DNA of 25,042 nucleotides from Rhizobium sp. (GCA_003527225.1 DPXQ01000167.1:1-25042), one strand, 5' to 3'; counted from the stretch's first letter, positions 8,231 to 16,948 are shown. Notes: a model not told the origin generated them from the sequence alone. Numbers and translations: made by a program.

Positions 8231-9426
8231 GCCTTTCTCCCTCCGGTGATAATGTCCACGATGCGCCCCACCGTCCTGTCACTGGTGAAATTGGCGAGCG
8301 CATGCGCGCGCGCCGCCTGGCCGATCTCCGCAAGCCGCGGCAAACCGGCGAGGACACGCCGGAGCGCGGCGACGAAAGCCGCCTTGTCGGGCCCCTGGAT
8401 GTGCCACCCGGTTTGCCCGTCGATCACGGTTTCGCCCGGACCGCCGGCCTTGTGGGCGAGCACCGGCTTGCCAAGCATCATGCCCTCGATGACCGAAAGC
8501 CCGAAGGGTTCCGGGTCGAGTCGGCTGTTCACAACTACGTCGCAGATCTTGTAATAGGACGCCACGTCGCTGATCGGCCCGGTGAAGTGCACGCGGCCGG
8601 TCAGGCCATGATCCTGCACGAAGCTCTTGAGTTCGGCGGCATAGGCGCTGTGGAGCGGCCCGCCGCACAGCAGGAGATGAATGCAAGCGGCCTCATTGCC
8701 AAGGTCGCCGAGGGCTTCGGCGAGACGCAGCTGCCCCTTCTCCGCCACCATCCGGGCAAACACGCCGAGCACGATGGCATTCTCCGGGATTCCGAGATCC
8801 GCGCGGCGAACGCCCCCCGGAACGGCCGGATCGAACTCGGCCGGATCGATGCCGAGCTGGCAAATGTGCCGTTCGAAGTCTCCGCGCCCGATCGTCGTGT
8901 CGGTGAACAGGCTGTTGGCAATCGGCACGACGTTCAAATGCCTGAACGCGAAGCGATAGACACGCCGATTGAGATCGAAGGGATAGCCCGAACTGATCGC
9001 ATTCGGCATCATCCAGTATGCACGGATGCCGGAAAGACGAGCGGCAAGCCCGGCGAGCGGGACCTCGAGCGGGCTCTGAAGAACGAGTGTCCCGGCGCCG
9101 GCAAGATTGATCTCGGACCGCAACGCCCGCAGGACCTTCAGCTGGACGGCTCCGCGGCTCAGCAACTGGCGATATTTCCTGATGCCGCCACCGGCCATCG
9201 GCGGCGTGGCCCCGACATCGATGTACGCGACGGACGTGCCGACCGCCTCAAGCGCCGCCCCCATCTCCCCGCGTCGCAACACGACGGCAGCCGATGGAAT
9301 ATCCCGCGCCTGCAGCCCGCGGAACAGTTCGAGCCACGAGCGGCGAACGCCGTATCCCTCGGTGCCGAGCACCAGGCCCAGCACGGGTCCCTTGCCAGCC
9401 GCTGCTGCCGTTCCGCTTGTCGTCAT
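8227..9426 (-). CDS. Family 4 glycosyltransferase
   Basis: A roughly 399-residue GT-B glycosyltransferase with a complete family 4 active site: EPFGLSVIEGMMLGKPVLAH gives the EX7E pair, preceded by VLGVFARMVAEKGQLRLAEAL and LLLCGGPLHSAYAAELKSF. The N-terminal domain begins VLGLVLGTEGYGVRRSWLELFRGL. Start choice is between TTG at 9429 and ATG at 9426, which are adjacent codons; GGAAGGA lies eight bases before the ATG, so ATG is preferred. The stop overlaps the next gene start by four bases. It acts on the cytoplasmic face to add one sugar of the repeat unit. Confidence 0.92.
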   Translation of the reverse strand: MTTSGTAAAAGKGPVLGLVLGTEGYGVRRSWLELFRGLQARDIPSAAVVLRRGEMGAALEAVGTSVAYIDVGATPPMAGGGIRKYRQLLSRGAVQLKVLRALRSEINLAGAGTLVLQSPLEVPLAGLAARLSGIRAYWMMPNAISSGYPFDLNRRVYRFAFRHLNVVPIANSLFTDTTIGRGDFERHICQLGIDPAEFDPAVPGGVRRADLGIPENAIVLGVFARMVAEKGQLRLAEALGDLGNEAACIHLLLCGGPLHSAYAAELKSFVQDHGLTGRVHFTGPISDVASYYKICDVVVNSRLDPEPFGLSVIEGMMLGKPVLAHKAGGPGETVIDGQTGWHIQGPDKAAFVAALRRVLAGLPRLAEIGQAARAHALANFTSDRTVGRIVDIITGGRKA

Positions 9427-9459
9427 CAAGGCGATCCTTCCCGTCTTTCCATGACGGCC

Positions 9460-10476
9460 TCAGAACGCTTCAAGGATTTCGTTTTCGAGTGGCAGACGCC
9501 CCTCGGTCAATGCCTGCATCTGCTCTATGAAAGCGATCATGGCATCCGTTCCCTGACCGCGATTGACCAGGCAATTCATGGTCTTGTCGGAGAAGGGCTG
9601 GACCGGGTAGGACAGTCCGAGACGCTTGACGAGATAGGCATTGATCCACTTGCGATCGGTGGGCGTCCCTTTCAGGAAATACTTAGCGAACCGTCGTCTC
9701 CACAGGTCGTATTTCATCATCCACCGGACCGACTTGTCGCGGCGGGCGAAAACGTCATAGGGCGAACCGGAAAACAGGCTGCCGAGGTTGGGATAGAGGA
9801 AATCCTGGTAGCGATGGCGCTTTTCGTGGAAAAGTTCCATCTTCGCATGGATGGACGGGATGCTTCCCGGAGTACCCTTGAAATAGGCCCGCAGGATCGT
9901 TCCGTTGAGCTGTCCGCTGCGCAGCGATGACGAGCGATGGTCGAGGCCGAGTTCTTCCGCAGGGATGCGGCGAACGGAACCGCCGGCCTCGGCAAGATCA
10001 ACTGCGAGCAGTGTATCCTTGATCTCCGAGCCGTAGGCCCCCGCATTCATGAAAATGCCGGCGCCGACGGTGCCCGGAATGCCCTCCAGCCCCTCAAATC
10101 CGCGAAAACCGCTATAGAGCGCCTGCCGGGACAATTCCGGCAAGGAGGCCCCACATTCGGCTACGATTTCCCCGTTGGCGACGGACAAGTCGTTTAGCCA
10201 CAGCGTGCAGACAAGCACGGAATAGTCGGTCGCATCCTTGAACAGGAGGTTCGAGGTATTGCCTATGACCTTGAAGCGCCGGCCGGTATCGGCCAGATGG
10301 GTCAGCAGGCACACCAGGCTTTCGATGTTTCGCGGATAAATGACATAGCGCGCCAGCCCCCCGGTCTTCAGATAGCTGTATTTGGTCAGGCTGACATTCT
10401 CGAAGACTTCGAGGCCATGCGCGTCGCAGAATGCCGGCAGATCGGGTGCCTTCGTCTTTTCAAGCATCTGCATCAT
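9460..10476 (-). CDS. MurB-like FAD-dependent enolpyruvyl reductase homologue (copy 2)
   Basis: A 338-residue paralogue of the MurB-like protein at 2985-4004; the two align end to end without large gaps. Shared strings include GFEGLEGIPGTVG, GIFMNAGAYG, YPNLGS, FSGSPY, QPFSDKT and NCLVNRGQGT. The equivalents of the MurB catalytic residues are Arg181 (HRSS), Ser233 (NLGS) and the Glu pair in LENEI near the C-terminus. Like copy 1 it lacks the MurB AGxLIxxxxLKG stretch and has instead a segment with RKWINAY. GC content matches the surrounding genes, unlike copy 1. It follows wzx, which in turn follows the second PF04230 gene. The start could be any of three close ATG codons (10476, 10473, 10467); GGAG precedes them. 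A function in glycan decoration is inferred. Confidence 0.87.
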   Translation of the reverse strand: MMQMLEKTKAPDLPAFCDAHGLEVFENVSLTKYSYLKTGGLARYVIYPRNIESLVCLLTHLADTGRRFKVIGNTSNLLFKDATDYSVLVCTLWLNDLSVANGEIVAECGASLPELSRQALYSGFRGFEGLEGIPGTVGAGIFMNAGAYGSEIKDTLLAVDLAEAGGSVRRIPAEELGLDHRSSSLRSGQLNGTILRAYFKGTPGSIPSIHAKMELFHEKRHRYQDFLYPNLGSLFSGSPYDVFARRDKSVRWMMKYDLWRRRFAKYFLKGTPTDRKWINAYLVKRLGLSYPVQPFSDKTMNCLVNRGQGTDAMIAFIEQMQALTEGRLPLENEILEAF

Positions 10477-10506
10477 ACATCTCCGTTCACTTGGTGCATC
10501 ACGGCA

Positions 10507-11973
10507 TCACTTGCGCAGGTAGCGTTTGAGGGTCGGCAATAGGGTGGGATCCACGACCAGCGCTGCGCCAAGGTACGCAGCACATGCCAATCCCGTCGAA
10601 ATCAGATCCATCGCCGCACCCGGAAACGTCCCGAGACCGGGGGTCGCCACCGATGTCGCGAAATAGAGGATGGCGGCGCACGCCAGGAAAGGCAGTGCCG
10701 TTCGCGCCTGAAGGCGGCTGCTGTGAACCAGCGACATTCCGATCTGCCGTGCGGCAAGAGGAAAGATCACCACGCCGCTCAGCGCTGTCTCCAGGGCGAC
10801 CGCGATCGCGGCGCCCTCGTAACCGCCCAGTGCCGCACCCGCCGCCGCGGCAACCATGATGCCCACCGCGTCGGCGACGAGAAGGCCCGCCCGCATTCGC
10901 CAGCGGCCTTTCGCCTCCATCGTCACGGTGCCGAGCGTGGCGTAGATGCGCAGCGGCAAGGCGATTGCCATGGCGACCGCAGTCAACGCTGACGGATCCC
11001 ATTTGCCTGCCCACACGACGTGAATGAGTTGCGGCAGGAGCCCCACCGCGACCAGGCACAGCATTCCGCACAGAAATCCGATCATCACGCCAATCTTGGC
11101 GATCATGTCCTGCAGCCTCGCCGCATCCTCCTTGATCGAGGAGAACAGCGGCAGAAAGGTCTGGTTGATCGCGGTCGTGAGCAGGACACCGATATTGGCC
11201 GTCAACATGAACCCGAAATAGTAGTAGCCGAGTTCCTGCTGGGTCACGAGGCGACCGAGGACGAGATAGTCGCCGTTGCGCATCAGACCGAACAGGAAGC
11301 TGATGAAGATCAGCCAGCGCAAGGAAACGAAGATCCGCGAGAAGGTCCGCAGCGGCAGCCGGTAGTTCACCGCGACCCCGCCCGCCAGGCGCACGTAGAG
11401 GAAATAGCCCGCGAGCTGGGAGAACACGGTCGCCGCAGCGATCGTCATGTAGTCGAAGCCCAGACAGGCAAAAGCGATCAACGCGGCATTGTAGAGGAAC
11501 GCCACCATGATGCCCGCCATCTGCAGGTCGCGAAACCGGAAGGCGTTGCTGAGCTTCGCGCCATAAATTGCGCTCAGGGACATCAGCGGGATCGATATGG
11601 CACTGACACAAAGGATTTCGACAAGGGGGGGCACATCATAGGCGGTTGCCAGCACAAAGGAGACAGCGACCAGTAGCAGCCCCCCGATACCCCCGAGATG
11701 GAGCGAAAATGCCGCATAATTGCCGACGAGCTCATCGAAATTCTCCTTCTGCTGGATGAGCGCTTTCGACACTCCCGCATTCTGGAAACCGGCCGTCAGC
11801 GAAAGTGCCATCGCAGCGATGGCAAAAGCTCCGTATGTCTGGGCCGACAGGACGTAGCCGAGGACGATCTGGGAAACGAAGGACATGACCTTCGAGACCA
11901 GCACCGAGAATATAGCCCAGGCCATGCCCCTGGCGGCCATCGCTGCTCCGATGAGCCTTGGCTTCTGGGACAT
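10507..11973 (-). CDS. wzx: Wzx-type lipid-linked oligosaccharide flippase
   Basis: A 488-residue polytopic membrane protein of the MOP/polysaccharide transporter superfamily, with about fourteen hydrophobic segments. The N-terminus GMAWAIFSVLVSKVMSFVSQIVLGYVLSAQTYGAFAIA is the usual start of PST flippases (bacterial WzxC-like). It moves the undecaprenyl-linked repeat unit across the inner membrane. Two starts are possible: GTG at 11985, which overlaps the PF04230 stop by eight bases, and ATG at 11973, five residues... codons later by four, which has AGGTG nine bases upstream and is preferred. It is the only flippase gene seen in the window, which fits a single repeat-unit product. Confidence 0.92.
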   Translation of the reverse strand: MSQKPRLIGAAMAARGMAWAIFSVLVSKVMSFVSQIVLGYVLSAQTYGAFAIAAMALSLTAGFQNAGVSKALIQQKENFDELVGNYAAFSLHLGGIGGLLLVAVSFVLATAYDVPPLVEILCVSAISIPLMSLSAIYGAKLSNAFRFRDLQMAGIMVAFLYNAALIAFACLGFDYMTIAAATVFSQLAGYFLYVRLAGGVAVNYRLPLRTFSRIFVSLRWLIFISFLFGLMRNGDYLVLGRLVTQQELGYYYFGFMLTANIGVLLTTAINQTFLPLFSSIKEDAARLQDMIAKIGVMIGFLCGMLCLVAVGLLPQLIHVVWAGKWDPSALTAVAMAIALPLRIYATLGTVTMEAKGRWRMRAGLLVADAVGIMVAAAAGAALGGYEGAAIAVALETALSGVVIFPLAARQIGMSLVHSSRLQARTALPFLACAAILYFATSVATPGLGTFPGAAMDLISTGLACAAYLGAALVVDPTLLPTLKRYLRK

Positions 11974-11977
11974 CCGG

Positions 11978-13036
11978 TCATGCACCTGTCAAGGCCGCCA
12001 TGAACGCATCTTGGGAAGCCGCCACCCGCTGATCGCGGATCGCTCCCAGTTGCGGCGAAAGCGGAGTTGAGGCCACAAGAGCGATGGTGGCGGCATCGGC
12101 ATCGGCCGTAACCACGCGGCCACCCTCGCTCATCCAGTCGAGAAGCGACAGGATTTTCTGCTCCTTTCCCGGTGTCAGGAAAACACTGAAGGGCGTCTCG
12201 TATTTCAGCGAGAGGGCCGCGCCATGGAAGAGCGAGGTGACGTGGCACGTCGCAGCCTTCACATAGCCGATCCACTCACGCGGCGTCGCCTTCACATGGA
12301 TATCCTCGTGGCCGGGATAGGCGACACCGACGCTGATGGGGCGCAGCTTCAGCTGCAGGGCGGCCGCAAGGGCCTGCTCCACCTGCGCATGCTTCATCCC
12401 GCCGGAGATCATCATGAAGTCGCCGATATCAGGCACGATCGCCCCCAGGTCTGTCAGGAAGGTCGGATCGACGACACGGGTCGCGTCCAGGCCGAGATCC
12501 CTGACAAAAGTCTCGGTCGTCGGGTCACGGACGAGAATCCGCGAGAAGCCGGAGAGAGCCGACTTCATCTTTCCGGACATGTCCCCGGACGGCCCATAGG
12601 AGCCCATGGAAGCCGCATAGCTGATCTTCACGACCCCCGGACGGACGGGAAAGTCCAGGATGTAGGGCGCCATGTATCCAAGGTAGTTTCCGAAGTTCCA
12701 GAGCTCATCACTTCCGCAGACAAGCACTTGATAATCTTTAGAAATTTCAGAAACAGAGCGCGAGAGAAATGCCTGGCGCTTCGAAAGAGCGGCCATTTCC
12801 GCGATGGAAGATCGAAAAGACTGATTTCGGGAAAGCTCGCGGCCGAACCGCCGGAAATCCATTCTCGCCAGCGCCCTGAGGAGGGTCATGTTCCGTCGGA
12901 CTTCATGGCGCCACGGGCGAAAATCGATCAACTCGGCGTCGACGCCTGACGATGCGAGGAAACGCTGCACCGATGCAGCCTGCAGCTGGGCGCCAAAATT
13001 GTTGATGTCGTGATATGTGAGAATCCCGACCTTCAT
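11978..13036 (-). CDS. Polysaccharide pyruvyl transferase family protein (PF04230), copy 2
   Basis: A 352-residue member of the same family as the protein at 4058-5221. It has VGILTYHDINNFGAQLQA at the N-terminus, GSDELWN at residues 108-114 and the C-terminal SLFHGAALSLKYETP with His271. The two copies are clearly diverged outside these motifs, so they probably act on different sugars or positions. It overlaps the WcaI-like gene by four bases (ATGA) and is followed by wzx and then MurB-like copy 2. The family uses phosphoenolpyruvate; the product may be a pyruvate ketal or, as proposed here, an enolpyruvyl ether for the reductase. Confidence 0.85.
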   Translation of the reverse strand: MKVGILTYHDINNFGAQLQAASVQRFLASSGVDAELIDFRPWRHEVRRNMTLLRALARMDFRRFGRELSRNQSFRSSIAEMAALSKRQAFLSRSVSEISKDYQVLVCGSDELWNFGNYLGYMAPYILDFPVRPGVVKISYAASMGSYGPSGDMSGKMKSALSGFSRILVRDPTTETFVRDLGLDATRVVDPTFLTDLGAIVPDIGDFMMISGGMKHAQVEQALAAALQLKLRPISVGVAYPGHEDIHVKATPREWIGYVKAATCHVTSLFHGAALSLKYETPFSVFLTPGKEQKILSLLDWMSEGGRVVTADADAATIALVASTPLSPQLGAIRDQRVAASQDAFMAALTGA

Positions 13037-14397
13037 GTGCCCGCCTTTTGCCCGTCGCCGGCCGAATACACATCTGAAACGGCCCGCTCGCCGCCGGCTC
13101 GCGACGCATTCCGCGGGAGCAGGAAGCGGATGAGTTCGGAAAGGCCTCCTTGCTTTGACAGGCCCTTGGCCAACTGGCCCTGGTCTATCTTACGGATGGG
13201 TATCTCGTAGCCGGCCGCCCGGCGGATCGCCTCCGCGAGCCGCTCCGCATCACCGGGCGGCGTGACGATGGCGGTCTCGCCTACGAAATCGGCGAGTTCC
13301 GTACCCGGGTCGGCCGTCACGATGATCTGCTTGCCGGAGGCGAGCATGCCGCCGAGCTTGGAGGGCAGCACCAGATCGGCGGCGCCACTCTCCTGCGGCA
13401 GGGCGTGCAGATCCGGCATGTTGAGAAAGGCGTTGAGCCGCGCATAGGGCTGGAACGGGAGAAACTGCACACCCGGCAGATGCCCGTACCGATTCTCGAG
13501 TTCGCTCTTCGAAGGCCCCTCGCCGGCAATCACGAACCTGATCTGCGGCTGGTCGCGCAGCCGCTCGGCAGCATCCAGCAGAACGTTCAGTCCCTGCTTT
13601 GCTCCGATATTGCCGGAGTACAGCACGACGAAGTCCTCGTCGGAAAAGCCGAGCTCGGCGAGATAGGGGCTGACCTCTTCCATCGGATAGATGTGCGACA
13701 GATCCACCCAGTTGCGGACGACCGCGACGCGGTCCGCCGGAACGCCCTTTTGCGAGAGCTTCTCGGCCATGCGCGTGGAAATCGTGACGACCTGGTGGAA
13801 ACGCAGCAAGGCGAAACGCTCATAGGCCAGACCGATCACCTTCAGCCACTTGAAGCCTGCAAGGTGTCCGACGGCAAAGGCGGCGTCGACTTCGAGATCC
13901 TGCACGTGCAGAACGGTGCGCGCGCCCACCAACCAAGCGGCGAGTTGCGCGACAGGCGCGGCGAAAAGGGTTGGCTCGACGCAGAAGACGGTCGCGGGAC
14001 GGCGGCTGACGATCTGCCAGAACACCACGGGTGCTGACGTGAGCGCAAAGCTTGCGGGCGCCAGCAGGCGCCAGATGCCGCCCATCTTTTGCCGTAGAAG
14101 TAGCGGAACCCGAAACACCAGCACCCGATCTTCCCGAGCCCGGGAATAGCGGTTTCCATGGGTCTCATGGACTTTCCAGCCAGGATAGTGCGGCGGCGTG
14201 GTCACCACGGTCACCTCGGCCCCGAGATTTGCCAGGTGCTCCGCAATCTCGCCGGTATAGCGACCGACACCCGCCATCTCCGGCGCATAGTTCATCCCGT
14301 AGACCACGACCTTGCTGGACGCCAGGCTTGCCACCTCGGCGGATGGCCGGGAGGCCGGGATGTCCTGAAGCGGAGCCGTATGGAACACCTCGCTCAT
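13033..14397 (-). CDS. WcaI-like family 4 glycosyltransferase
   Basis: A 454-residue glycosyltransferase resembling WcaI of colanic acid synthesis. The start region [27 protein letters not shown] and [14 protein letters not shown] are characteristic, as are [15 protein letters not shown] in the middle and [35 protein letters not shown] and [22 protein letters not shown] in the nucleotide-binding half. About 30 residues precede the conserved core. The ATG at 14397 overlaps the fcl stop codon (ATGA). It sits directly after gmd and fcl, as wcaI does near gmd and fcl in enterobacteria, and may transfer fucose; that assignment is inference from position. Confidence 0.88.
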   Translation of the reverse strand: MSEVFHTAPLQDIPASRPSAEVASLASSKVVVYGMNYAPEMAGVGRYTGEIAEHLANLGAEVTVVTTPPHYPGWKVHETHGNRYSRAREDRVLVFRVPLLLRQKMGGIWRLLAPASFALTSAPVVFWQIVSRRPATVFCVEPTLFAAPVAQLAAWLVGARTVLHVQDLEVDAAFAVGHLAGFKWLKVIGLAYERFALLRFHQVVTISTRMAEKLSQKGVPADRVAVVRNWVDLSHIYPMEEVSPYLAELGFSDEDFVVLYSGNIGAKQGLNVLLDAAERLRDQPQIRFVIAGEGPSKSELENRYGHLPGVQFLPFQPYARLNAFLNMPDLHALPQESGAADLVLPSKLGGMLASGKQIIVTADPGTELADFVGETAIVTPPGDAERLAEAIRRAAGYEIPIRKIDQGQLAKGLSKQGGLSELIRFLLPRNASRAGGERAVSDVYSAGDGQKAGT

Positions 14398-15353
14398 GCC
14401 GGGCTACCCGCCCTGCGGTCGACGAACTGGCCGCCCAGGAAGGCCCGATAAGCCTCGGCGATGCCCTCGGCGAGAGCGATCCGGGGCGCCCACCCCATGC
14501 CTCTCAGCCGCTCGGCACTCATCAGCTTGCGCGGCGTACCGTCAGGCTTGGATAGGTCGTGCTCGATCCCGCCCGTGAAGCCGACGATGTCGCAGACGAG
14601 CCTGGTCAGTTCGAGAATCGTGATGTCGTCGCCCGACCCCACATTGACGTGGCCCTCGGCGGAATAGGATTTCATCAGGAAGACGCAGGCGTCGGCGCAG
14701 TCATCCACATGAAGGAACTCACGGCGCGGCGTTCCCGTGCCCCAGATCGTGATCGTCCCGGCACCCACTTGCTTCGCCTCATGCGCCTTGCGGATCAAGG
14801 CCGGCATGACGTGGCTGGTGTTCAGGTCGAAATTGTCGCCTGGCCCATAGAGATTGGTCGGCATGGCCGAAATGAAGTCGCAGCCATGCTGGCGCCGATA
14901 GGCCTGGCAGAGCTTGATCCCGGCGATCTTGGCAATCGCATACCATTCATTGGTCGGCTCCAGCGCGCCGGTCAGAAGCGCGTCCTCGGTGATCGGCTGG
15001 GGAGCGAATTTTGGATAGATGCAGGACGAGCCGAGAAAGAGCAGCTTCTCGACGCCAGACCGGTAGGCGGCATGGATGATGTTCGCTTCGAGGATCAGAT
15101 TGTCGTAGAGAAAGTCGGCGGGATAGGTGTCGTTGGCAAGAATGCCACCGACCTTGGCCGCCGCGAGAAAGACCGCGTCCGGCCTGTTCGTCTCCATCCA
15201 GGCCTCGACGGCATCCTGCCGGCGAAGATCCAGTTCGGCGCGCCCGGCCGTCAGCACTTCGCAGTCTTCCAAGGCGAGCCGGCGCGTGATTGCCGAGCCG
15301 ACCATGCCCCTGTGTCCGGCGACCCAGACCCGCTTTCCAGCCAGATCGTACAT
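14394..15353 (-). CDS. fcl: GDP-L-fucose synthase
   Basis: A 319-residue short-chain dehydrogenase/reductase (also named wcaG). It performs the 3,5-epimerisation and NADPH reduction of GDP-4-keto-6-deoxy-D-mannose to GDP-L-fucose. The NADP-binding motif is GHRGMVG (13-19). Catalytic residues match the E. coli enzyme shifted by two: Ser109 and Cys111 in SSCIYP, Tyr138 and Lys142 in YAIAK, His181 in SHVMP. Length is normal for the family. The gene lies three bases after gmd, and the pair supplies GDP-L-fucose for the repeat unit. No GDP-mannose synthesis genes (manB, manC) are in the window, so GDP-mannose must come from elsewhere. Confidence 0.97.
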   Translation of the reverse strand: MYDLAGKRVWVAGHRGMVGSAITRRLALEDCEVLTAGRAELDLRRQDAVEAWMETNRPDAVFLAAAKVGGILANDTYPADFLYDNLILEANIIHAAYRSGVEKLLFLGSSCIYPKFAPQPITEDALLTGALEPTNEWYAIAKIAGIKLCQAYRRQHGCDFISAMPTNLYGPGDNFDLNTSHVMPALIRKAHEAKQVGAGTITIWGTGTPRREFLHVDDCADACVFLMKSYSAEGHVNVGSGDDITILELTRLVCDIVGFTGGIEHDLSKPDGTPRKLMSAERLRGMGWAPRIALAEGIAEAYRAFLGGQFVDRRAGSPA

Positions 15354-15356
15354 AAA

Positions 15357-16418
15357 TCAGGCCTCTTTCATGATCGTCGCGGTCTGCATCACCTTGAGGT
15401 CTTCGTTGACCATTTCCCGGCAGAGCGCCCTGACGCTCGTCTCGTGCCTCCAGCCGAGTTTTTCATGGGCCTTGGCCGGATTGCCGATCAGCAGGTCGAC
15501 CTCGGTCGGGCGGAAATAGCGCGGATCGACCTCGACGATGCACTTGCCGGTGACGGCGTCGTAACCCTTCTCGTTCACGCCCTCGCCGCTCCACTCGAGC
15601 CGCATGCCGACGTCCTCGAAGGCCCATTCGACAAATTTGCGGACCTCTGTCGTTTCGCCGGTGGCAAGGACATAGTCGTCGGGAATGTCCTGCTGCAGCA
15701 TCAGCCACATGCCCCGGACATATTCCCGCGCATGGCCCCAGTCGCGCTTGGCGTCGAGATTGCCGAGATAGAGCTTTTCCTGCTTGCCGAGCCGGATCGC
15801 CGCGGCCGCGCGGGAGATCTTGCGGGTCACGAAGGTCTCGCCCCGCAGCGGGCTCTCATGATTGAAAAGGATGCCGTTGCTACAGTGCATGCCATAGGCT
15901 TCGCGATAGTTGACGACGATCCAGTAGGCATAGAGCTTGGCGGCCGCATAGGGGCTGCGCGGATAGAAGGGTGTCTTCTCGCTCTGCGGAACCTCCTGCA
16001 CCAGCCCGTAGAGCTCGGAGGTCGACGCCTGGTAGAAACGCGTCTTGTTCTCGAGTTTCAGGATCCGGATCGCCTCGAGAAGCCGAAGCGCGCCGATGGC
16101 ATCGGAATTGGCGGTATATTCCGGCGTCTCGAAGGACACCGCGACGTGGGACTGGGCGGCAAGGTTGTATATCTCGTCCGGCTGGCATTCCTGCACGACA
16201 CGAATGAGATTGGTGGAATCCGTCAGGTCGCCGTAGTGGAGCTTGAAGCGCTGATCCCTTTCGTGTGGATCCTGGTAGATGTGCTCGATGCGCCCTGTGT
16301 TGAACGATGACGACCTCCGCTTGATACCGTGGACAATATAGCCCTTCTCAAGCAAAAGTTCGGCCAGATAGGCCCCATCCTGTCCCGTTACGCCGGTAAT
16401 CAGAGCTACTTTGGCCAT
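15357..16418 (-). CDS. gmd: GDP-mannose 4,6-dehydratase
   Basis: A 353-residue extended SDR enzyme that converts GDP-D-mannose to GDP-4-keto-6-deoxy-D-mannose. Visible hallmarks are the NADP motif GVTGQDG (9-15), [33 protein letters not shown] (Thr133, Glu135), [12 protein letters not shown] (Tyr157, Lys161) and [17 protein letters not shown]. Length and motifs are those of a full, active enzyme. The ATG at 16418 is preceded by GGGGAG. It is the first gene of the long minus-strand operon, so the control region at 16419-16948 probably drives the whole set. Confidence 0.98.
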   Translation of the reverse strand: MAKVALITGVTGQDGAYLAELLLEKGYIVHGIKRRSSSFNTGRIEHIYQDPHERDQRFKLHYGDLTDSTNLIRVVQECQPDEIYNLAAQSHVAVSFETPEYTANSDAIGALRLLEAIRILKLENKTRFYQASTSELYGLVQEVPQSEKTPFYPRSPYAAAKLYAYWIVVNYREAYGMHCSNGILFNHESPLRGETFVTRKISRAAAAIRLGKQEKLYLGNLDAKRDWGHAREYVRGMWLMLQQDIPDDYVLATGETTEVRKFVEWAFEDVGMRLEWSGEGVNEKGYDAVTGKCIVEVDPRYFRPTEVDLLIGNPAKAHEKLGWRHETSVRALCREMVNEDLKVMQTATIMKEA

Positions 16419-16467
16419 CTACTCCCCTTTTTCTGAATCCGCAGCGCACCATCGTATATATATTATT

Positions 16468-16497
16468 TTATAGACGTATTCATTGATGACGTTACAA
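16468..16497 (-). promoter_or_regulatory. Candidate promoter of the gmd operon
   Basis: Read on the minus strand, TTGTAA (16497-16492) and CTATAA (16473-16468) are separated by 18 bases and point toward gmd, whose start is about 50 bases downstream. This is close to the alphaproteobacterial CTTGAC-N17-CTATAT pattern. It sits between two inverted arms, CGCACCATCGT (16445-16455) and ACGGTGGTGCG (16506-16516), which match at 10 of 11 positions and could be operator half-sites. Confidence 0.4.
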
Positions 16498-16933
16498 TAT
16501 TATCAACGGTGGTGCGACGCAACAAAATAGATTACCGTTAGTTAACATCGGTCTCAAAGTCGGATCGCAGGACCAATTTTTCCCGATACGTCCAACGTCC
16601 ACACAAACTCGTTATTCGTGAGACAATTCAACTGAAATAACATCGGAATCACGGAATGTCCCAAAATTGGTCTTATACGCCAAAACAAACATCACTTTAT
16701 TGTTTTGATTATTTTTTGAACTGCAGATGACAAATATATATGCATATCCAGGCGCGCTCGCGCCGAAAGGTATGTAAAAAGCGCAAGGAACCACCGGAAT
16801 TGTTGCCTGTTTGCAGCAGCAAGCGGAGAACAGGAGACCGACAGCAACAGAAGACGCCTATTTTGCAGGCAATTTGGCGCGAACGGCGACACGGAGCGCA
16901 GCGACAATGCTGCGGGCCATGGAAAACAGAGGG

Positions 16934-16940
16934 GGAAGGA
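16934..16940 (+). promoter_or_regulatory. Ribosome binding site deciding the start at 16949
   Basis: GGAAGGA lies eight bases before the ATG at 16949. The open frame extends upstream to a TTG at 16811, but that extension (residues such as QQQAENRRPTATED) has no membrane or conserved features, so the ATG is taken as the true start. Confidence 0.65.
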
Positions 16941-16948
16941 ATGGTGTC

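Larger units (their letters stand above)
16419..16948. other. AT-rich divergent intergenic control region
   Basis: This 530-base stretch separates the gmd operon (-) from the O-antigen-ligase family gene (+). No convincing gene is seen; an in-frame TTG at 16811 lies upstream of the better start at 16949. It is much richer in A+T than the coding DNA. It holds a candidate gmd promoter bracketed by inverted arms (16445-16516), a 10-bp inverted pair GACCAATTTT/AAAATTGGTC at 16571-16580 and 16663-16672, a tandem ACGTCCA repeat at 16588-16601, the palindrome ATATGCATAT at 16738-16747, and GGCGCGCTCGCGCC at 16751-16764. A weak rightward promoter (TTGAAC at 16716, TATGCA at 16739, 17-base spacer) is possible. 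Confidence 0.7.

Noticed and set aside
7867..9930. Plus-strand open frame of 687 codons
   Set aside because: Antisense to the Wzy-like, GT4 and MurB-like genes; Arg/Pro/Ala-rich translation without domains.
14559..16310. Plus-strand open frame of 583 codons
   Set aside because: Antisense to gmd and fcl, whose catalytic residues are fully conserved on the other strand.
16546..16549. TTAA near TTACCGTTAG as a third CtrA box
   Set aside because: The half-sites are spaced one base too short and the first is TTAC, so it does not fit TTAA-N7-TTAA.
16811..16948. N-terminal extension of the O-antigen-ligase family protein from TTG at 16811
   Set aside because: The added residues are hydrophilic and unlike the family, while GGAAGGA stands eight bases before the ATG at 16949.
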